DNA from: Nitrospirota bacterium
Lineage (GTDB): Bacteria > Nitrospirota > Thermodesulfovibrionia > Thermodesulfovibrionales > UBA6898
DNA length: 64,000 nt
Reading direction: 5' to 3'
NCBI GenBank assembly: GCA_016215155.1
Contig: JACRLQ010000054.1
Location: forward strand, 2,641-66,640
Positions 41,508-49,712 of this stretch are shown here, piece by piece (positions within the stretch are counted from its first letter, which is position 1; each line of letters begins with the position of its first letter). A model generated the notes under the pieces. It was not told the origin of the DNA and made no database searches. It saw only the letters and a program-made list of their open reading frames with translations. A program made the position numbers and the translations under genes.

Positions 41508-42317
41508 TTATTTTTTGAATATCGCCTCAAGAAATCCCGTAAGCTCATCCCATGATTTTTTGTCCGCGTCCGCGTTATACCCAAGCGGCAGATTGAATTT
41601 CTTTCCCAGCATGTCCGCGTCGGGATTGGTAAAGCTGTGGACCGCCCCCGGATAGGATATAAAGGTCATGTCTGCATGTGCGTCTTTCATCTCTTTTTTA
41701 AAGGCCTCGATCTGTTCGGCCGTCGCGAATTTGTCGTCGGCCCCATGCAGTACGAGGACCTTCGGCTTTACGCCGCCCGGTACTGCGGGCCTCACCGCGG
41801 CAAAGCCTCCATGAAAGCTTGCGACACCCTTCAGGTCTACCCCCTGACGCGCCATATTCAGGACCACCCCGCCGCCGAAGCAGTAGCCTATCGCGGCTAT
41901 GTTCGCGGAATCCACGGTCTTCTGTTTTTTGAGGAAATTCATTGCGGCGGTAAAGCGGCCGCTTGCGACCTCGAAGTTCTTCATCAGTTCAGATGAAAAC
42001 TTTCCCGCGTCCGAGGGGTGCTCCGCCTGTTTGCCGTCTCCGTACATATCGACGGCAAGTGCGGTATAGCCCATTTCGGCCAGCATCCGTGCCCTTTTGC
42101 GGGCATATTCGTTATGGCCCCACCATTCATGGACGACCAGGACGCCCGGACGCCTGCCTTTTATGTTTTTGTCATAGGCCAGATAACCCTTCATCGACAC
42201 TCCCTGAAAACTGTAACTGACCGCCTTTGTCTTTATATCGGGCGCGGCCCAGGAAACACCGCTAACCATAACAAACAGGGAAATTATCGCGATTGCTGCA
42301 GTCAATAACCTTTTCAT
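41508..42317 (-). CDS. Exported dienelactone hydrolase-family protein
   Basis: A 269-residue alpha/beta hydrolase with a signal peptide (about 1-24, ending VSWA). Visible are VVHEWWGHNEYARKRA, the nucleophile elbow AIGYCFGGGVVLNMA (Cys, as in dienelactone hydrolases), an Asp in LHGADDKFA, and the catalytic His in PGAVHSFTNPDA. The export signal suggests periplasmic action. Substrate unknown. It is convergent with pgeF, 29 bases apart, without an obvious terminator. Confidence 0.88.
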   Translation of the reverse strand: MKRLLTAAIAIISLFVMVSGVSWAAPDIKTKAVSYSFQGVSMKGYLAYDKNIKGRRPGVLVVHEWWGHNEYARKRARMLAEMGYTALAVDMYGDGKQAEHPSDAGKFSSELMKNFEVASGRFTAAMNFLKKQKTVDSANIAAIGYCFGGGVVLNMARQGVDLKGVASFHGGFAAVRPAVPGGVKPKVLVLHGADDKFATAEQIEAFKKEMKDAHADMTFISYPGAVHSFTNPDADMLGKKFNLPLGYNADADKKSWDELTGFLEAIFKK

Positions 42318-42488
42318 CTGCGACCTCCTATGATATGCGTTCTTATTATCAGATTATCCGAGACTGCTTATATTCCATAAAATATCATGGAATGCATGGG
42401 ATGGCAACCCGGCTTCCTCATGTATCACGGGCACTGAATGTGGGGGTCCAGGAATATATGCAATAATATTCTTACATATCTCCTATCT

Positions 42489-42872
42489 TCACCGTTTTTG
42501 GTCAATATATTGCTTCGTCGGGTCAACGGCGATAAATGTCCCGCTCACTTTTCCTTCAGATGAAACAATATTTGCTTTGAATCTTCCGATATCCCTGGTC
42601 CCGAAGGCGAACTCGACCTTGTTATTTTTTTCGAACTCGGCCTTATTCTTGTCAGTAAAAATTATATGGCACATATTTTTACAGGCCTCGGCTTCCAAAG
42701 GCATATCCGTCAAAGGGACAAGCCTGCCTTTTACCATTGCCTGCGCCACAACTCCCGGTGTTATCCTGAGTTCGGCGCCATTGAGCTTTTTTGTCTGCTT
42801 GAGCAGATCAATTAAATCTCCGCCGGGCTTTACAGCGGATGAAAAACTGTTGAGCCAATCAAGAAATCCCAT
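42489..42872 (-). CDS. Stand-alone PilT N-terminal-like (PAS-like) domain protein
   Basis: A 127-residue soluble protein whose residues 25-115 follow the N-terminal domain of PilT-type ATPases: GAELRITPGVVAQAMVKGRL (compare PilT GASDLHL...G), then IIFTDKNKAEFEKNNKVEFA and GRFKANIVSSEGKVSGTF (compare the DFSF...ARFRVN...VFR pattern). The P-loop ATPase domain of PilT is absent and the gene ends with a stop, so this is not a frameshifted pilT. GGAGGT precedes the ATG. It follows lemA by 73 bases on the same strand and may be the last gene of the LemA operon. Confidence 0.6.
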   Translation of the reverse strand: MGFLDWLNSFSSAVKPGGDLIDLLKQTKKLNGAELRITPGVVAQAMVKGRLVPLTDMPLEAEACKNMCHIIFTDKNKAEFEKNNKVEFAFGTRDIGRFKANIVSSEGKVSGTFIAVDPTKQYIDQKR

Positions 42873-42945
42873 TCCGCACCTCCAAAATGTCCTGTTGGTC
42901 GGTTAAGTAAAATCAGGCAAATCACTGATCTCCCGCCTGACCACG

Positions 42946-43515
42946 TTACGTTTTTGAAAAGACGGCCTTAACGGGTTTCCGTTCCACCGCCGCGTCCTCA
43001 AGATGGAAAAAAACCTCAGGCTGGAAGGAAAAGGCCGAGGCCACTACATTCGTAGGGAAGACATCGGTTGCGACATTGTAATCCCGCACTGTAGCATTAT
43101 AGAACCTGCGAGCATGCTCGATGTTGTCGTCGATCTCTTTCATGTTGGCCATGATCTCCTTGTACTGCGCGTCTGCCTTAAGCGCCGGATATGCCTCGGC
43201 GACCGCAAAAAGACTTTTGAGTGTCTCGGTCAGCATATTGTCCGCCCTGGCCTTTTCGCCCGGATTCTGCGCCCTCATGGCTGCCGATCTCTGTTGCGTC
43301 ACCTTTAAAAAGGTATCGCTTTCGTGCGCCGCGTATCCCTTGACCGCCTCAATAAGGTTCGGCAGCAGTTCGTACCTTTTCTTCAGATGTACATCGATGT
43401 CGGACCACGAATTCCGGACCGCGTATCTCAGACGCACGAGTCTGTTGTAAATATAAATGAGAACTATCAGAAACAGCGCACTCCCGGCAATTCCTGCAAT
43501 CATACTGATACTCAT
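42946..43515 (-). CDS. lemA: LemA family membrane protein
   Basis: A 189-residue protein with an extracytoplasmic N-terminus, one membrane segment (about 4-24, SMIAGIAGSALFLIVLIYIYN) and a helical-bundle domain with the family motifs WSDIDVHLKKRYELLPNLIE and RRFYNATVRDYNV...FPTNVVA. LemA proteins have no settled function and often neighbour DUF2207 or TPM membrane genes. GGAGG precedes the ATG. It lies 28 bases behind the Trp-repeat genes. Confidence 0.95.
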   Translation of the reverse strand: MSISMIAGIAGSALFLIVLIYIYNRLVRLRYAVRNSWSDIDVHLKKRYELLPNLIEAVKGYAAHESDTFLKVTQQRSAAMRAQNPGEKARADNMLTETLKSLFAVAEAYPALKADAQYKEIMANMKEIDDNIEHARRFYNATVRDYNVATDVFPTNVVASAFSFQPEVFFHLEDAAVERKPVKAVFSKT

Positions 43516-43543
43516 AAAATACCTCCCTTATATGCTGATAGTT

Positions 43544-44122
43544 TCAAGGCTGTTTGCTTTTTTTCATTTTTGCTGCTGCATCAGCCGGCTCAATGCCCTT
43601 CATTTTCCACTCCTTTGCCAGGCTGGGGAACAAGCCCGCTTCTTTCCATTTCTTTGCCTCCTGCAGCCCGAACCCCGCTTCTTTCCATTCATTTGCCATG
43701 GTATGATGAAACCTCTCTTTGTTCCAGGCCGTTGCCGCTTCCGGTCCGAATCCCGCTTTTTCCCAGTATTTTACATCGTAGAAATCAATACCTCCGCTGT
43801 TCCACTTCCCTGCGTCCTCCGGCTCGATGCCCTCCTTTATCCACAGCGATGCGTGAGGCGGTTTAAATCCGGCATTACGCCAGCTCACAGCCATGCGCCT
43901 GCTGATCTTTTCGCGCTTCCACTCATCTATTTCCGCCCCGCTTAATCCGGTCTTTATCCACTGTCTGTTCTCATAGGCTTCCCTGAGTGCAACAGCATAA
44001 TACGGAACTGCATACGAGGCTGCGAGGCACAAAATAATGAGAAAACCTGCCAGACCCGCGGACAATCTCCCTGAGGAAGAGGCCGGCGAACTATGTTGTG
44101 CTTCCGTTGTCAGCCGGTTCAT
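43544..44122 (-). CDS. Membrane-anchored 13-residue Trp-repeat protein (10 units)
   Basis: A 192-residue protein: a short N-terminus, a membrane segment (LAGFLIILCLAASYAVPYYA, about 25-45), then ten contiguous 13-residue units each starting with Trp. Examples are WRNAGFKPPHASL, WIKEGIEPEDAGK, WEKAGFGPEAATA and WKEAGFGLQEAKK. The consensus is W-x-x-x-G-[FIL]-x-x-x-x-A-x-x. The C-terminus is lysine-rich. ATG 44122 is preferred: GAGG lies upstream and it forms an ATGA overlap with the preceding gene. No named family recognised; the repeat is probably helical and exported. Confidence 0.8.
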   Translation of the reverse strand: MNRLTTEAQHSSPASSSGRLSAGLAGFLIILCLAASYAVPYYAVALREAYENRQWIKTGLSGAEIDEWKREKISRRMAVSWRNAGFKPPHASLWIKEGIEPEDAGKWNSGGIDFYDVKYWEKAGFGPEAATAWNKERFHHTMANEWKEAGFGLQEAKKWKEAGLFPSLAKEWKMKGIEPADAAAKMKKSKQP

Positions 44123-44619
44123 GGCACATTCCTCTGCTTTGCATTGACAGCGCCGGTCGGGCTTATGCCTTTGTCTCTCCATTGGGCAGCCTCTTGAGCT
44201 TCAAAGCCGTGCTTCCTCCATGCGATCGCATCGCCGATTGTGAACTGAAGGCGCAACCAGCCCGCCGCTTTCTCAGGGGTAAAGGCATACCTTCTCCACT
44301 GAGCAGCCGTGGACAGATCGGCCCGGGCATCCCTCCACTCACTCGCTTCTCCCGGGGGAATGTCCATCGCCCTCCACTGAGTCATATCCGAAGCCGTAAA
44401 TCCTTTGGCGCGCCACCGGCTTGCTGTTTCCCTGAAAAATACACCATTGTCCCACCACGAAATGGTCTCTTCCGGAGTGAACCCGTGTCTCTCCCAACTG
44501 GCGATAAGGGCTTTCTTTGCAAGCACGACGCCGGAGTGGGGGACCAGAAATGAGAGCGTCAGGCAAAGGACGATCAGGAGTCTTGATGACCACGGATTTA
44601 TTGAAGCTGCGATAGGCAT
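44119..44619 (-). CDS. Membrane-anchored 13-residue Trp-repeat protein (9 units)
   Basis: A 166-residue paralogue of the downstream gene: a membrane segment (about 11-32, LLIVLCLTLSFLVPHSGVVL) then nine units such as WERHGFTPEETIS, WRAKGFTASDMTQ, WRAMDIPPGEASE, WRRYAFTPEKAAG and WRKHGFEAQEAAQ. One unit is 14 residues, the rest 13. The ATG 44619 start keeps the signal-anchor near the N-terminus; an in-frame extension to 44703 overlaps the upstream gene. Tight spacing on both sides indicates one operon. Confidence 0.78.
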   Translation of the reverse strand: MPIAASINPWSSRLLIVLCLTLSFLVPHSGVVLAKKALIASWERHGFTPEETISWWDNGVFFRETASRWRAKGFTASDMTQWRAMDIPPGEASEWRDARADLSTAAQWRRYAFTPEKAAGWLRLQFTIGDAIAWRKHGFEAQEAAQWRDKGISPTGAVNAKQRNVP

Positions 44620-44633
44620 AGGCCCAATCTCCC

Positions 44634-47030
44634 TTATGATGACCTTTTCACCGTTCTTATGAAGTCCCCGCAACCGAAACCTCCTGATGTGCCCTTGTAC
44701 CATTTTGCCTCTCCGTTGCGTATAAGCAGATGGCTGACATCAACTCCCGCCGCAATCGCGTAAGGAAGGTGTTCCTGTAAGAAAGGCGGGATGTCGGCCT
44801 TTTGCGCGTTGAGGTTTGTGAAGTTGCGTTTCAGAAAACCGGCATATGAGTGGAGCTGTTCCAGCAGGTCCACATACCCCTTGGCGGGCCTGCGTAAAAG
44901 GCGGCTGAACAGCAGCGTGAGCAGGCCGAAGCCGGCACAGAGGATAGATGCGTACACGGCGAGGCCGGTGGTTGCGCGACTCCTGTCAACCAGCTCGCTT
45001 TTGTCGATAACTGCAAGGGACGCCAGGAGGAACAAAACAGAAATGACGATGCCCGGCCAAAGATACCGTATGTTCTGCTCAGTCTGCTTTCCGTACTCTT
45101 TTTTCAACAGGGTCTTCAGCGTCCGTCCCGCCCGTGAAAGCAGTTTTCTCTCAGAACTGCCTGTCAGGACCACCATATTGCGTTCTGAAAAGAGGGTAGA
45201 CAGGAGGGTTTTTTCCCTATCAGACACCTGAGAGTCAATCGCCTGCGTTCGCTGGATTTTATAGGCCCCTTCCCATTCGAAGATCCTGATGTAGCCTCGT
45301 TCGGCAAGAGAGAGAATTGCGGCTGTTGTGCTCAGATGATCTGCTTTCCCTTTTTTCAGGAGTGCTCTCATCCCAGCGGGGTCGATATCAGCCGGAGGCG
45401 AGAACTCTGTCAGCTCGACCCCTTGTCCCTTCGGGTCGCGCCCGACCTTTACCCAGGCAGTCCAGTAGTAGATAAAGGAAACAACCAGCCCCGAAAAAAA
45501 GATAAACAGGCTCGACAACAAGCGCCTTGTCTGCCGGTCAAGCAGAACGAGTCTTTGCAGCCAGGAGGCCCTGGCGTACCCTTTTACAAATCCTATATCG
45601 ACCGAAAAAATCATTCCCTCTCTTAGAGGTCGTTTCACAAAATACCGTACAATATCGCCCTGACCTGTTTCTTCGACCTCTGCGCCAACGTCCTTTCGGT
45701 CCCTCAAACCGGCATATCCGCCCGCAAAAATAACGTCGGCGCCTTTGGGAAGCCTGACTGTTGCCGTTGAGCCTCTTATGTGATTTGCCCTGCCGGCGCG
45801 CCCGGCGATTACGAAACATAATTCATCATGGCGCGGATTATTCATGATCATGACATCGGTATTATACTTTATTACTACCTTATGTTCGCCCTCCGGCAGC
45901 GGCGCATCTTTTATTTTGAAATGCAGCAACCCGGCCGAGATATAATGACTGCCCGGCTGTCCATCCACCTCGATTGATTTTACATGCATTCGCGGGCTTG
46001 GGAATATAGATTGGGAGTTGGAGGCCCTGCACTCCCACATTTGAAGGCTCTTGTGATACCCCTCTTTATATTCACCACCCGGTCTGTCGATTATAGTGGC
46101 TGTTTCAATAACCTCGAGAGTGCCGTCGTTCTTTACAGTAATGTCCGCATCCAGTCCGGTTATTTCGTCTCCCTTGTCAGAGGACTCATACCTCCGAAGT
46201 TCAGCGTCTGTTGGACTCAGCCCCGCCTCCCTGTTCTTCAATGCCTCTTCAAGGGTAAACCCCGAATCCTTCCAAAGAACGCTTTCGTTGAAAGAGAACC
46301 CTGCCTCTTTCCATCGCTTTGCTTCAGAAAGCTCAAAGCCATATGTGCCGGCCATATGCGCTTCCTCTGCAGTAAAGCCCGAGACCCTCCAGCTCCTGGC
46401 AAATTCGATATCATATACCGTTTGGGAATAACGGGTGTCTTTTGTAAAGTAAAATTCGCTCATCCTCGGTCCATAGTGCCACGCCAGCATTGCGTCGGCA
46501 TCAAACCCCGCATCCCTCCATTTTTTTGCTTCGTCAGGGAAAAGCCCTTTCTTCCAGAATGTGCCTGCTTCCCCGGCGTCGAGACCGGCGGACAGATATT
46601 CGCGCGCCCGTTGACCGGATTTAATGCCGTGGTCCATCCACTCTCTGGCTTCTTCAGGGCCAAAGCCGTTTTTTAAAAAATCCCCTGCGGTATACACATT
46701 AACTATCCTGTGCCATTTGCCCGCGGACCCGGCGCTGAACCCCTCGCCCTTCCACTGCGCCGCCCATCCGGCGAAGATGATACCTTCCTGTATCCATTGC
46801 TTCGATTCATCGGCGCTTATGCCATAGTACCGCCACTCCGATGGAGCCGACGGAGGCACCCCTTTAAGGTTATCGTCAAGGTCTGCTGCAGCGTCTGCCG
46901 GAAAATAAAGGATACCAAACAACAATGAAAACGCTATGAGCAAGAGCGTGACAAACGATACAAAAATCTCACGACATATCAGCTGGGGACACGCATATCT
47001 CATCCTGTCGTATTTTATCACATGTTGCAT
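44634..47030 (-). CDS. Trp-repeat / DUF2207 membrane protein
   Basis: A 798-residue protein. A signal or anchor segment (about 22-48) is followed by about 13-15 Trp-repeat units (about 60-285, e.g. WKGEGFSAGSAGK, WRDAGFDADAMLA, WKEAGFSFNESVL, WKDSGFTLEEALK), some with Phe, Tyr or Ala in place of Trp and one 30-residue insertion. A DUF2207 domain follows, ITVKNDGTLEVIETATI onward, with membrane segments LLSSLFIFFSGLVVSFIYYW and IVISVLFLLASLAVI plus LAVYASILCAGFGLLTLLF. The glycine-containing end GTSGGFGCGDF is reminiscent of DUF2207/TPM proteins. DUF2207 commonly pairs with LemA. Start at 47030 or 47003; neither has a clear ribosome binding site. Confidence 0.85.
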   Translation of the reverse strand: MQHVIKYDRMRYACPQLICREIFVSFVTLLLIAFSLLFGILYFPADAAADLDDNLKGVPPSAPSEWRYYGISADESKQWIQEGIIFAGWAAQWKGEGFSAGSAGKWHRIVNVYTAGDFLKNGFGPEEAREWMDHGIKSGQRAREYLSAGLDAGEAGTFWKKGLFPDEAKKWRDAGFDADAMLAWHYGPRMSEFYFTKDTRYSQTVYDIEFARSWRVSGFTAEEAHMAGTYGFELSEAKRWKEAGFSFNESVLWKDSGFTLEEALKNREAGLSPTDAELRRYESSDKGDEITGLDADITVKNDGTLEVIETATIIDRPGGEYKEGYHKSLQMWECRASNSQSIFPSPRMHVKSIEVDGQPGSHYISAGLLHFKIKDAPLPEGEHKVVIKYNTDVMIMNNPRHDELCFVIAGRAGRANHIRGSTATVRLPKGADVIFAGGYAGLRDRKDVGAEVEETGQGDIVRYFVKRPLREGMIFSVDIGFVKGYARASWLQRLVLLDRQTRRLLSSLFIFFSGLVVSFIYYWTAWVKVGRDPKGQGVELTEFSPPADIDPAGMRALLKKGKADHLSTTAAILSLAERGYIRIFEWEGAYKIQRTQAIDSQVSDREKTLLSTLFSERNMVVLTGSSERKLLSRAGRTLKTLLKKEYGKQTEQNIRYLWPGIVISVLFLLASLAVIDKSELVDRSRATTGLAVYASILCAGFGLLTLLFSRLLRRPAKGYVDLLEQLHSYAGFLKRNFTNLNAQKADIPPFLQEHLPYAIAAGVDVSHLLIRNGEAKWYKGTSGGFGCGDFIRTVKRSS

Positions 47031-47180
47031 GGCCGGTCCCGGAAGGATATGAAATGTGCAGAGAAAGATGGAAGGAACTATTGGGATTGTGTTTATCGAT
47101 GAGATAATAGGCGACGGACTGGTTGGACTCCACGCTCATTTGATCTTGTTACCAACCGGTCGAGGGCCTTATTTTCCGCC

Positions 47181-47561
47181 CTAACGATAAATGCCGAGGG
47201 GCAGGAACTTCGACATTATAAAAAAATGTTTGTCATTTGACAATAATCGTAAGCCCCCTTGAATTGAGTTTTGAGCGATGATTAAGTCCGGAATGCCGAC
47301 CCCGTTAGTTCCTTTATTCAAGCACAATGACTGCATTTTAATGATATCATTCCAGTCAATATTCATAGGTTGCCGTTTGATCTCACGCAGGAGGGTGACG
47401 AGTTCCTTTAATTTTCGTATTTGAAGAGCTGGAATAAGCTCTGCCAAAATTAATTCGTTTGTGACTACAAGGTCTTCTTCGATAAGCATCTCTAAAACAT
47501 CTGATTGTTCCGCATTCCGAAAGTATTCTATCCAGACAGATGAGTCAACAAGAACACTCAC
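47181..47561 (-). CDS. vapC: VapC-type PIN-domain toxin
   Basis: A 126-residue PIN ribonuclease: VDSSVWIEYFRN (first Asp), NELILAELIPAL (Glu), and GIPDLIIAQNSI (Asp). The last acidic site is in LLSNDKHF. This matches the VapC group that acts on tRNA. GTG 47561 in a GTGA overlap with the antitoxin stop. Base composition is more AT-rich than neighbours, in keeping with transfer. Confidence 0.92.
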   Translation of the reverse strand: MSVLVDSSVWIEYFRNAEQSDVLEMLIEEDLVVTNELILAELIPALQIRKLKELVTLLREIKRQPMNIDWNDIIKMQSLCLNKGTNGVGIPDLIIAQNSIQGGLRLLSNDKHFFIMSKFLPLGIYR

Positions 47562-47752
47562 GAACGTTTCCGCAGTGTATCGAGATCAATATCCAAATCA
47601 ACCTGTCCTCTGAACTTCTTCAACCCCTGTATTCTGCTTTTCCTGACAAAATCCTCAAGGGCTGCCACAATCACCGCCGTTTTGGTTCTCTGGTGTGACA
47701 CTTTCATTGCTTCTTCGACAAGCTTTTGCGGTAAATCTATAGTCGTTCTCAC
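47558..47752 (-). CDS. vapB: VapB-type antitoxin
   Basis: A 64-residue protein with an RHH-type DNA-binding N-terminus, TTIDLPQKLVEEAMKVS, then KTAVIVAALEDFVRKSRIQGL, as in the VapB group with the later W/F-containing toxin-binding tail (KKFRGQVDLDIDLD). GTG 47752 behind GGAGG. Paired with the PIN toxin. Confidence 0.9.
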   Translation of the reverse strand: MRTTIDLPQKLVEEAMKVSHQRTKTAVIVAALEDFVRKSRIQGLKKFRGQVDLDIDLDTLRKRS

Positions 47753-47763
47753 TTAAACCTCCA

Positions 47764-47791
47764 TATGCATGAATTGAATAACTTATGCATA
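47764..47791. promoter_or_regulatory. Two ATGCAT palindromes two helical turns apart (VapBC operator candidate)
   Basis: ATGCAT occurs at 47765-47770 and 47785-47790, each with flanking T/A, 20 bases apart and just upstream of vapB. Equal-face spacing fits binding of two VapB dimers. The AT-rich TATTTTATAT next to it may be the -10 region on the minus strand. Confidence 0.45.
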
Positions 47792-47947
47792 TAAAATACA
47801 GCTTATCCTAATGGAAATCAAGCTATGGAAATTTAATAAAAAAGAATGGAATTCTGAACCCCTGGTTGCAATGACAACCCTGTTTTTTTGACTTTTGCAG
47901 GGGCCTTATATGTAATAATATTCCTAATTAACACACAGGAGAGTGCC

Positions 47948-48400
47948 TTGGACGGATTTGTCGAAAAAATGTCGGTGGTTTTCGAGGAGGGACAGCCTGT
48001 AGAACTTGTAATCTCCGGCCGCACGGACATCGGTTATAAAGTGATCATCGACGACTCCAGATGGGGTATGCTCTACGCCAACGAAGTCTTTCAGGACATT
48101 AAAAAAGGGCAGCGAATACAGGGGTTCATCAAGAAGGTCCGCGACGACGGAAAGATCGACGTCTGCCTTCAGAGACCGGGGCATGAGATGATCGCCGACA
48201 TATCTGAACAGGTCCTTGACAAACTTAAGTTAATGGGCGGGTTTATGGCCGTGACGGACGGGAGCGCGCCTGAAATTATTTACCGGCTCTTCGGCGTCAG
48301 CAAGAAAACATACAAAAAGGCGATAGGCAGCCTCTACAAAAGACACCTGATCGTTATAGAAGAAAACGGGATAAGACTGGCGGAAGAAAGTGATGGTTAG
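47948..48400 (+). CDS. CvfB-like S1 / winged-helix protein (short form)
   Basis: A 150-residue protein. Residues about 8-75 are an S1-like OB fold (GQPVELVISGRTDIGYKVII...GMLYANEVFQDIKKGQRIQGFIKKVRDDGKIDVCLQ), and 80-150 a winged helix (FGVSKKTYKKAIGSLYKRHLIVI). These are the last S1 repeat and C-terminal WH of CvfB; the first S1 repeats of full-length CvfB (about 280 residues) are missing. TTG 47948 is chosen because AGGAG precedes it. RNA-binding regulator by family. Confidence 0.75.
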   Translation: MDGFVEKMSVVFEEGQPVELVISGRTDIGYKVIIDDSRWGMLYANEVFQDIKKGQRIQGFIKKVRDDGKIDVCLQRPGHEMIADISEQVLDKLKLMGGFMAVTDGSAPEIIYRLFGVSKKTYKKAIGSLYKRHLIVIEENGIRLAEESDG

Positions 48401-48413
48401 CTTGTCCGGCCGG

Positions 48414-49712
48414 CTAGTCCAGGCCGGCTATCGCATCGATAAGTCCCTGAGGAGTCGCCTCGACCCGCAACGCCTTCATCCCCGTGGCATCGGCAACTTC
48501 ACTCAGTGTGACATTGTCAAGGAACACGTCTTCGTCCTCTTTAAGGGCCGTATCCGGCACCAGCAGCGTTCGGCTCTTGTCGGTATTGTCATGCACTGAC
48601 TTTATTATGTCCCGGCCGGTGAGAAGCCCCGTCACGGTGACCGAGGTCCCGAAGAACCGGTTTTCTACCGGTATCACTTCGATAGGCATCGACTCTTTTT
48701 CACCCAGTCTGTCGGCAAATTTCTTCAGGAACGGATAAAACGAGACGCCGGTCACGGTGACGACCGGCCGGTCCCTTTTGATCTCCTTCTGTATCCTGAG
48801 TTTTCTGGTCTGGCTCATAAAAAGCGGCACCATGCCCACACCGTTTTCTATCTGCGGAAGCACCCCGTAGTCCCTGAGGGGAGGGAAGGGGACCCCGGCC
48901 TTAATATACATCTCGTCAGAGCAGAAAACGAGGTTGTCGCCGTGTTTTTTCATGAACCGTCTCTGGAAGCCGTTGACGGTTTCGATCGCCTTTGCCGCAT
49001 CTTCTTTGGAGACAGGCGCGAGCTGCTGCCGCCTGTGCATGGTAAGTCCCACGGGCACAACCGCTACTGAGGAGATATACGGGAAAAATTTATAAAGGTC
49101 CTTTATCGTGTTATGCAGTTCCCTTCCGTCATTGTAGCCGGGGCAAAGGACGATCTGGGTATGCATGCGGATCTTGTGGGATGCGAAGAACGCAAGCTCC
49201 TTCATTATGTCGCAGGACTTTGGAGTCCCCAGCATCCTGGCACGCAGGGCCCTGTTTGTAGTATGCACGGAGATGTATATCGGGCTCAGTCTCTGCTCGA
49301 CTATGCGGCTCTTGTCGGAGGCCCCGAGGTTGGACAGGGTCATATAATTGCCGTAGAGGAAGGAAAGTCGGTAGTCCTCGTCCTTTAGATAGAGCGACTT
49401 CCGGAGGCCTTTCGGGAGCTGTTTTACGAAACAGAAGATGCAGTTGTTTTTACAGGTCTTGACCCTGAAGGGTTTTACCGATATGCCGAGGTCCGTGCCC
49501 CCGGCCTCAGGGACGGTCACCGTATGCCTCCGGCCTGAACGGTAGAACTCCAGTTCGATCCTGTCTGCGTCCCTGTGGAACATCAGGTCGATAGCGTCAT
49601 GGAGTCTATGCCCATTGACCGATACAAGGAGATCTCCGGTTTGAAGTCCGGCCATCGCGGCGGGGCTTTCCTCTATTACCGACTCTATTTCTATTAAATG
49701 TTTAGGAGGCAT
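48414..49712 (-). CDS. DUF512 radical SAM protein with N-terminal PDZ
   Basis: A 432-residue protein. An N-terminal PDZ-like domain (1-70, ESPAAMAGLQTGDLLVSVNG) is followed by a divergent radical SAM domain with CKNNCIFCFVKQLPKGLRKS (Cys triad C-x3-C-x2-C). The C-terminal DUF512 part begins near FCSDEMYIKAGVP. Family is widespread in Firmicutes, Nitrospirota and others; function unsettled. ATG 49712 overlaps the pgsA end by 11 bases. Confidence 0.9.
   Translation of the reverse strand: MPPKHLIEIESVIEESPAAMAGLQTGDLLVSVNGHRLHDAIDLMFHRDADRIELEFYRSGRRHTVTVPEAGGTDLGISVKPFRVKTCKNNCIFCFVKQLPKGLRKSLYLKDEDYRLSFLYGNYMTLSNLGASDKSRIVEQRLSPIYISVHTTNRALRARMLGTPKSCDIMKELAFFASHKIRMHTQIVLCPGYNDGRELHNTIKDLYKFFPYISSVAVVPVGLTMHRRQQLAPVSKEDAAKAIETVNGFQRRFMKKHGDNLVFCSDEMYIKAGVPFPPLRDYGVLPQIENGVGMVPLFMSQTRKLRIQKEIKRDRPVVTVTGVSFYPFLKKFADRLGEKESMPIEVIPVENRFFGTSVTVTGLLTGRDIIKSVHDNTDKSRTLLVPDTALKEDEDVFLDNVTLSEVADATGMKALRVEATPQGLIDAIAGLD

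Noticed and set aside
48414-49712. DUF512 protein as a classical radical SAM enzyme with known substrate
   Set aside because: The cysteine motif is present but the family has no established reaction, so no function was assigned.
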